In this document: piece by piece, positions 22,891 to 26,188 of the stretch
Numbering within the stretch: the first letter of the stretch is position 1
Layout of the letters: each line of letters opens with the position of its first letter
NCBI GenBank assembly: GCA_002389295.1
Contig: DGOE01000167.1
Location: 1 to 26,188 of the forward strand
Source of the DNA: Flavobacteriales bacterium UBA4474
Lineage (GTDB): Bacteria > Bacteroidota > Bacteroidia > Flavobacteriales_D > Sanyastnellaceae
Reading direction: 5' to 3'
DNA: 26,188 bases
The notes under the pieces: generated by a model
Databases searched by the model: none
Seen by the model: only the letters and a program-made list of their open reading frames with translations
Told to the model about the DNA's origin: nothing
Position numbers and translations under genes: made by a program

Positions 22891-24171
22891 GTGCTTCTCT
22901 ACAGCCTGGCCATCCAAATCCTGCGTGCGGCTGTGCGCATGGCTTCTGCCGCCGGGCACCCCAAATCAAGGCGGGCTTGGCGCGGCAGAATCGGTTGGGA
23001 AGACCGGCTCAAGCAGGCAGATGCAGACACCCGGTTGTCTGGGCGCACCGGAGACTGGCTGCACCTTCACTGCGCTTCTCTGGGCGAATACGAGCAAGGC
23101 GCGCCCCTCCTCGAACGCTGGCGTGACCGACATCCGGAACGCCCGATTCTGCTGACCTTTTTCTCCCCCTCCGGTGTGGAAGGTGCCCATGCCACCCTTG
23201 CTGACCACGTCGATTATCTGCCGTTCGACACCTCGGGGGCCATGCGCCGGTTCGCCGCCGCCATCAGCATCTCGGACACCGTCCTGGTCAAGTATGAACT
23301 TTGGCCAGCACTGATTCAGCACTTGACTGCCCATGGCACGCGGGTACACCTGGTGGCCGCGCGCTTCGACGCCGGCCGGCACCCGATGAGCGCGTGGGGC
23401 TGGTTCATCCGCCGGCACATGCAGGCCCTCCGCACAATTCTGGTGCAGGACGCGCAATCTGCTGCTGTGGCCAAGAGTTTCGGGGTATCCACGTCGGTCA
23501 TGGGAGACCCGCGTTTGGACAGGGTGGCATCCAACGTTTTGCAAGCGCCACCGGCGCAAGTGCAGGAACGACTGGACCGCATTGGGCGCTGGGCCGCCTC
23601 GCGTCCCTTGCTCGTGGTGGGCAGTGCTTGGCCCCCAGAATGGCAAGCGTTGGCATCACTGCAGTCCCGCAACACTGAGTGGTGCATCCTCTGGGCGCCG
23701 CATGAGGTGGACGCGGGGTACGTCACTGAATGGGCGCAAGCGGGGCACACCGCGCGCCTTTCAGCATGGGAGGAGGACAGCGCAAATGCCGATGAAAGGG
23801 AACCATCCATGATAATTCTCGATGAGATCGGTGTCCTGAAATACGCCTATGGCTTGGCAGACATTGCCGTCGTGGGCGGGGGCTGGGGAAAAGGGGTGCA
23901 CAACACCTTGGAGCCCGCTGCCTTTGGCGTCCCTGTGCTGACCGGACCTGGCATCGGTGGATTTCGAGAAGTTCAGGCCCTCCTGCAATGCGGCGCAGCC
24001 GAGGTTTGCCACACGCCAGATTCGCTCGCGGAACGGGCATTGGACTGGATGAAAGACAAGCCAAAACGGCACCGCGCAGGTGCGGCAGGCGCTCAATGGG
24101 TGCAGCAACATGTGGGTGCTGCTGAGCGCATTGTCGACGCCATTGAACGTGATGGGAAGGGTGGAAAATGA
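22891..24171 (+). CDS. waaA: 3-deoxy-D-manno-octulosonic acid (Kdo) transferase
   Basis: WaaA/KdtA transfers Kdo from CMP-Kdo to lipid IVA on the inner face of the cytoplasmic membrane. The 426-residue product starts with a membrane-associated helix (LLYSLAIQILRAAVRMAS). It has the GT30 motifs: HCASLGEYEQG with catalytic Glu66, LLTFFSPSGVE, and the GWGKGVHNTLEPAAFGVPV nucleotide-sugar region with the conserved Glu. I chose GTG 22891 because it places the membrane helix at the N-terminus, as in known WaaA; the first in-frame ATG downstream would remove it, and the upstream frame overlaps the preceding gene. It ends within the hairpin terminator at 24171. Confidence 0.95.
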   Translation: MLLYSLAIQILRAAVRMASAAGHPKSRRAWRGRIGWEDRLKQADADTRLSGRTGDWLHLHCASLGEYEQGAPLLERWRDRHPERPILLTFFSPSGVEGAHATLADHVDYLPFDTSGAMRRFAAAISISDTVLVKYELWPALIQHLTAHGTRVHLVAARFDAGRHPMSAWGWFIRRHMQALRTILVQDAQSAAVAKSFGVSTSVMGDPRLDRVASNVLQAPPAQVQERLDRIGRWAASRPLLVVGSAWPPEWQALASLQSRNTEWCILWAPHEVDAGYVTEWAQAGHTARLSAWEEDSANADEREPSMIILDEIGVLKYAYGLADIAVVGGGWGKGVHNTLEPAAFGVPVLTGPGIGGFREVQALLQCGAAEVCHTPDSLAERALDWMKDKPKRHRAGAAGAQWVQQHVGAAERIVDAIERDGKGGK

Positions 24172-24201
24172 AAAAGGACACCTCCTCAGAGGTGCCCTTT
24201 T
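24171..24201. terminator. bidirectional terminator between waaA and tRNA-Gly
   Basis: A stem with arms 24172-24184 and 24189-24201, loop CTCA and one internal mismatch, has A-rich and T-rich flanks (AAAAAGG...CCTTTT). It works as an intrinsic terminator in both directions. It ends waaA, whose stop codon it overlaps, and the leftward tRNA gene, which stops 5 bp away. Confidence 0.85.
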
Positions 24202-24205
24202 CTTG

Positions 24206-24278
24206 AGCGAGAAACGAGACTCGAACTCGCGACCCCAACCTTGGCAAGGTTGTGCTCTACCAACTGAGCTATTCTCGC
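24206..24278 (-). tRNA. tRNA-Gly (anticodon GCC)
   Basis: Read leftward, the acceptor arms GCGAGAA/TTCTCGC pair perfectly. The D arm begins GCTCAGTTGGTAGAGC, and the anticodon loop TTGCCAA sits on the stem CAACC/GGTTG. The T arm is GCGAG-TTCGAGT-CTCGT. The anticodon is GCC, reading GGC/GGT. The discriminator is U and the 3' CCA is not encoded, so it must be added enzymatically. The mature length is 73 nt without CCA. Confidence 0.97.
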
Positions 24279-24287
24279 TTGGGACGG

Positions 24288-24317
24288 CGAATTTACACCA
24301 AAACACGGTCCGAGCAA
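24288..24317 (-). promoter_or_regulatory. candidate promoter of tRNA-Gly
   Basis: Read leftward, TTG (24317-24315), 19 nt, then TAAATTCG (24295-24288), one mismatch from TAnnTTTG with ideal spacing. The predicted start is a few nucleotides before the mature tRNA 5' end at 24278, as is usual for tRNA genes. Confidence 0.5.
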
Positions 24318-24431
24318 CGCCTCCAAAAACAAATCCAATGGTAAGCAACCCTATAATAATTGCCTCTGTTGGTTAAAGCGTGTGCATATTGTAGGACCAT
24401 TCTGTCAAACTGCCGCAAGCCTTATCAAACC

Positions 24432-26188
24432 ATGAGAATTGTACTTCTTTCGGCCCTCTTCGCCGTATTCACCATTTCGGGATTTGCCCAAATCAAGTCC
24501 CCGGAAGCGCCTGCACAACGCAGTTGTGCTGCACATGAGAACCACATGCAGATGATGGGACTCGACGCTGTCTATGCCAAGCGTCATGCAGATTTTGAAA
24601 CCCAAACGGCCGCCTTTGTCGCGGCCCGCCAAGAGGCGCGTCAGAATGGCGCCCAGATGCAACCCGTTGTGGTGACCATTCCCGTGGTGTTCCACGTGCT
24701 GTATGCCAACGAGACCCAGAACATTCCGGATGCTGAGATTTTGGAACAGCTGCAGGTGTTGAATGACGACTTCCGCCGGACCAATGCCGATCAGGACAAC
24801 ATCTGGCCGCAGGGAGCGGATACCGAAATCGAATTCTGTTTGGCAACCCGCGACCCCAATGGCGCACCCAGCTCTGGGATTTTGCGCGTGCCCACCACGG
24901 TATCCAGCTTTGGCTCGAATGACGCCATGAAATTCACGGCCCAAGGCGGCTCTGATGCTTGGCCTGCAGCTGACTACCTGAATTACTGGGTCTGCAACCT
25001 CGGGGGTGGATTGCTCGGTTATGCGCAGTTCCCAGGCGGTCCAGCCGCTACCGACGGCGTGGTGTGCGGATATCCCTATGTGGGCATCAACGGCCCAGGC
25101 GCCGGTGCGTACAACCTCGGACGCACGGGAACGCACGAAGTGGGACACTGGCTCAACCTGCGCCACGTCTGGGGCGATGGTCCCTGTGGTGCCGACGACT
25201 TCGTCGCCGACACCCCCGAGTCCGATGGCGCCAACTACGGTTGTGCATTGGAACACGTCAGTTGTAGCACGGAAGACATGGTCCAGAACTACATGGACTA
25301 CTCCGATGACGGCTGCATGAACATCTTTACTCAAGGTCAGGGCGACCGCATGCAAGCCGTGCTCGCCCCGGGCGGTGCGCGCGCCAGCATCACGAGCTCC
25401 AACGGGTGTTTGCCCGCAGTTCCCGATTTTGATTTGGATGCGGCCATCATCGCCGTGAATGCGCCGAATGGATTCTCTTGCGCCACGGAAGTGACGCCGT
25501 CCATCACACTGTTCAACTATGGTGGCAACACCTTGACTTCAGCCACCATCACTTATGACATCGATGGTGCAGCAGCGCAAACCTTTGCATGGACAGGGTC
25601 GCTCGACTTTGGACAAAGTGCAGACGTCGTGCTGCCTGCGCAGACCCCTGGTGACGGCAGCCACGTCTTCAATGTGTCCGTTTCATCGCCCAATGGTGGC
25701 GCCGATGAGAACGCCGACAATGACAGCGCAAGCAGCGACTTTTCGTTGGATTCGCAGGGTGTGGATGTAACCATGACGCTCACCTTTGACAATTACCCTG
25801 GTGAGACCACATGGGAATTGGTCGATGGAACAGGAACTACGGTCTTCTCCGGTGGACCCTATGCAGGTTCGGGTACCTTGGTAGAATCGGGGTGTGTCGC
25901 AGAAGGCTGCTACACCCTGACGGTGTATGACAGCTTTGGCGACGGCATGTGCTGCGCCTACGGATCTGGCGGATACTCCTTTGGAATCGGCGGATTGGTC
26001 TTGGCCTCCGGCGGTGAGTTTGGATCGAGTGAGTCCACTGAAGTCTGCGTTGGAGACATCGTGCTCGGCTGCACCGATGCCGCGGCCTGCAACTACAACC
26101 CCGACGCCATTGCCGATGACGGCACGTGCGACTACAGCTGCTTGGGCTGCACCGATTCGACGTTCTGCAACTACAATGCCGATGCCAC
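24432..26188 (+). CDS. secreted M43 (pappalysin-like) zinc metalloprotease, 3' truncated by window end
   Basis: The 585 visible codons begin with a signal peptide (MRIVLLSALFAVFTISGFAQ) and a propeptide-like region. The metzincin catalytic domain has zinc site HEVGHWLNLRH (235-245) and Met-turn NYMDY (Met288), typical of the M43 cytophagalysin/pappalysin group. From about 335 there is a CARDB-like beta domain (DAAIIAVNAPNGF), then a domain with DSFGDGMCC. From 546 onward are cysteine repeats GCTDAAACNYNPDA and GCTDSTFCNYNADA, 26 residues apart. The gene is cut by the window edge, so the end and any sorting tail are unseen. The upstream 153-bp gap contains tRNA-Gly promoter sequence but no clear promoter for this gene. 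Confidence 0.93.
   Translation, partial: MRIVLLSALFAVFTISGFAQIKSPEAPAQRSCAAHENHMQMMGLDAVYAKRHADFETQTAAFVAARQEARQNGAQMQPVVVTIPVVFHVLYANETQNIPDAEILEQLQVLNDDFRRTNADQDNIWPQGADTEIEFCLATRDPNGAPSSGILRVPTTVSSFGSNDAMKFTAQGGSDAWPAADYLNYWVCNLGGGLLGYAQFPGGPAATDGVVCGYPYVGINGPGAGAYNLGRTGTHEVGHWLNLRHVWGDGPCGADDFVADTPESDGANYGCALEHVSCSTEDMVQNYMDYSDDGCMNIFTQGQGDRMQAVLAPGGARASITSSNGCLPAVPDFDLDAAIIAVNAPNGFSCATEVTPSITLFNYGGNTLTSATITYDIDGAAAQTFAWTGSLDFGQSADVVLPAQTPGDGSHVFNVSVSSPNGGADENADNDSASSDFSLDSQGVDVTMTLTFDNYPGETTWELVDGTGTTVFSGGPYAGSGTLVESGCVAEGCYTLTVYDSFGDGMCCAYGSGGYSFGIGGLVLASGGEFGSSESTEVCVGDIVLGCTDAAACNYNPDAIADDGTCDYSCLGCTDSTFCNYNADA
26067..26188 (+). repeat. cysteine-rich 26-residue (78-bp) tandem repeat, continues past window
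   Basis: Two units start at 26067 and 26145, coding GCTDAAACNYNPDAIADDGTC-like and GCTDSTFCNYNADA sequences. The same module, more degenerate, appears four times in the arylsulfotransferase-like protein at 19526-21487. This is a protein-level repeat inside a gene. Its role (stalk, calcium or disulfide module) is unknown. Confidence 0.8.

Noticed and set aside
26067..26188. Tandem 78-bp repeats as a CRISPR or mobile element
   Set aside because: They are in frame inside the protease gene and encode a diverged protein module, without identical repeats and unique spacers.

Overview
The window looks like chromosomal DNA of a GC-rich member of the Bacteroidota, most likely a Flavobacteriales-type bacterium (inference). 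Supporting signs are DUF4290 beside murA, a Bacteroidota-type promoter (TTG-N20-TATTTTTG) at 4356-4386, lipid A/LPS genes (hldD, Kdo transferase), and large secreted proteins with cysteine-rich GCTDxxACNYxxxA repeats. The left edge also holds what looks like a type IX secretion sorting tail. Shine-Dalgarno sequences are mostly absent. I see no insertion sequence, CRISPR array, prophage or rRNA. Coding density is very high and no gene-free stretch exceeds about 155 bp.

Left part (1-7500): the 3' end of a secreted-protein gene meets, at a bidirectional terminator, a leftward set of PTPS-type pterin synthase, folE and a Bax-inhibitor-1 membrane protein. hldD reads rightward from a 30-bp divergent gap. 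It converges on a leftward pair, an M23/LytM envelope peptidase followed by a small MerR regulator. alaS reads rightward, divergently from the peptidase, and ends against a small DUF5684-like membrane protein.

Centre (7604-13800): a tightly packed leftward run grpE, dnaJ, ABC ATPase, ABC permease, Ppx/GppA phosphatase, NtrC-type response regulator. Five of the six genes overlap or lie within 9 bp of the next, and the last gap is 21 bp. A near-consensus sigma-54 promoter (TGGCAC-N5-TTGC) lies just upstream of grpE, behind several TGTCAG/CTGACA motifs. The last gene is itself a sigma-54-type activator, but it has no DNA-binding domain. DnaJ keeps only two of its four zinc-finger motifs.

Right-centre (13917-17404): leftward secreted protein (unknown family), DUF4290, murA (catalytic Cys replaced by Asp, the fosfomycin-insensitive form) and a TlpA-like thioredoxin. 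Divergent from these is a rightward histidine kinase/OmpR regulator pair.

Right end (19526-26188): a leftward secreted arylsulfotransferase-like protein with cysteine-rich repeats and a C-terminal calcium-loop module. Divergent from it are two small outer-membrane proteins coupled to the Kdo transferase gene. These are followed by a terminator, a leftward tRNA-Gly(GCC), and a secreted M43 metalloprotease gene that runs off the window.
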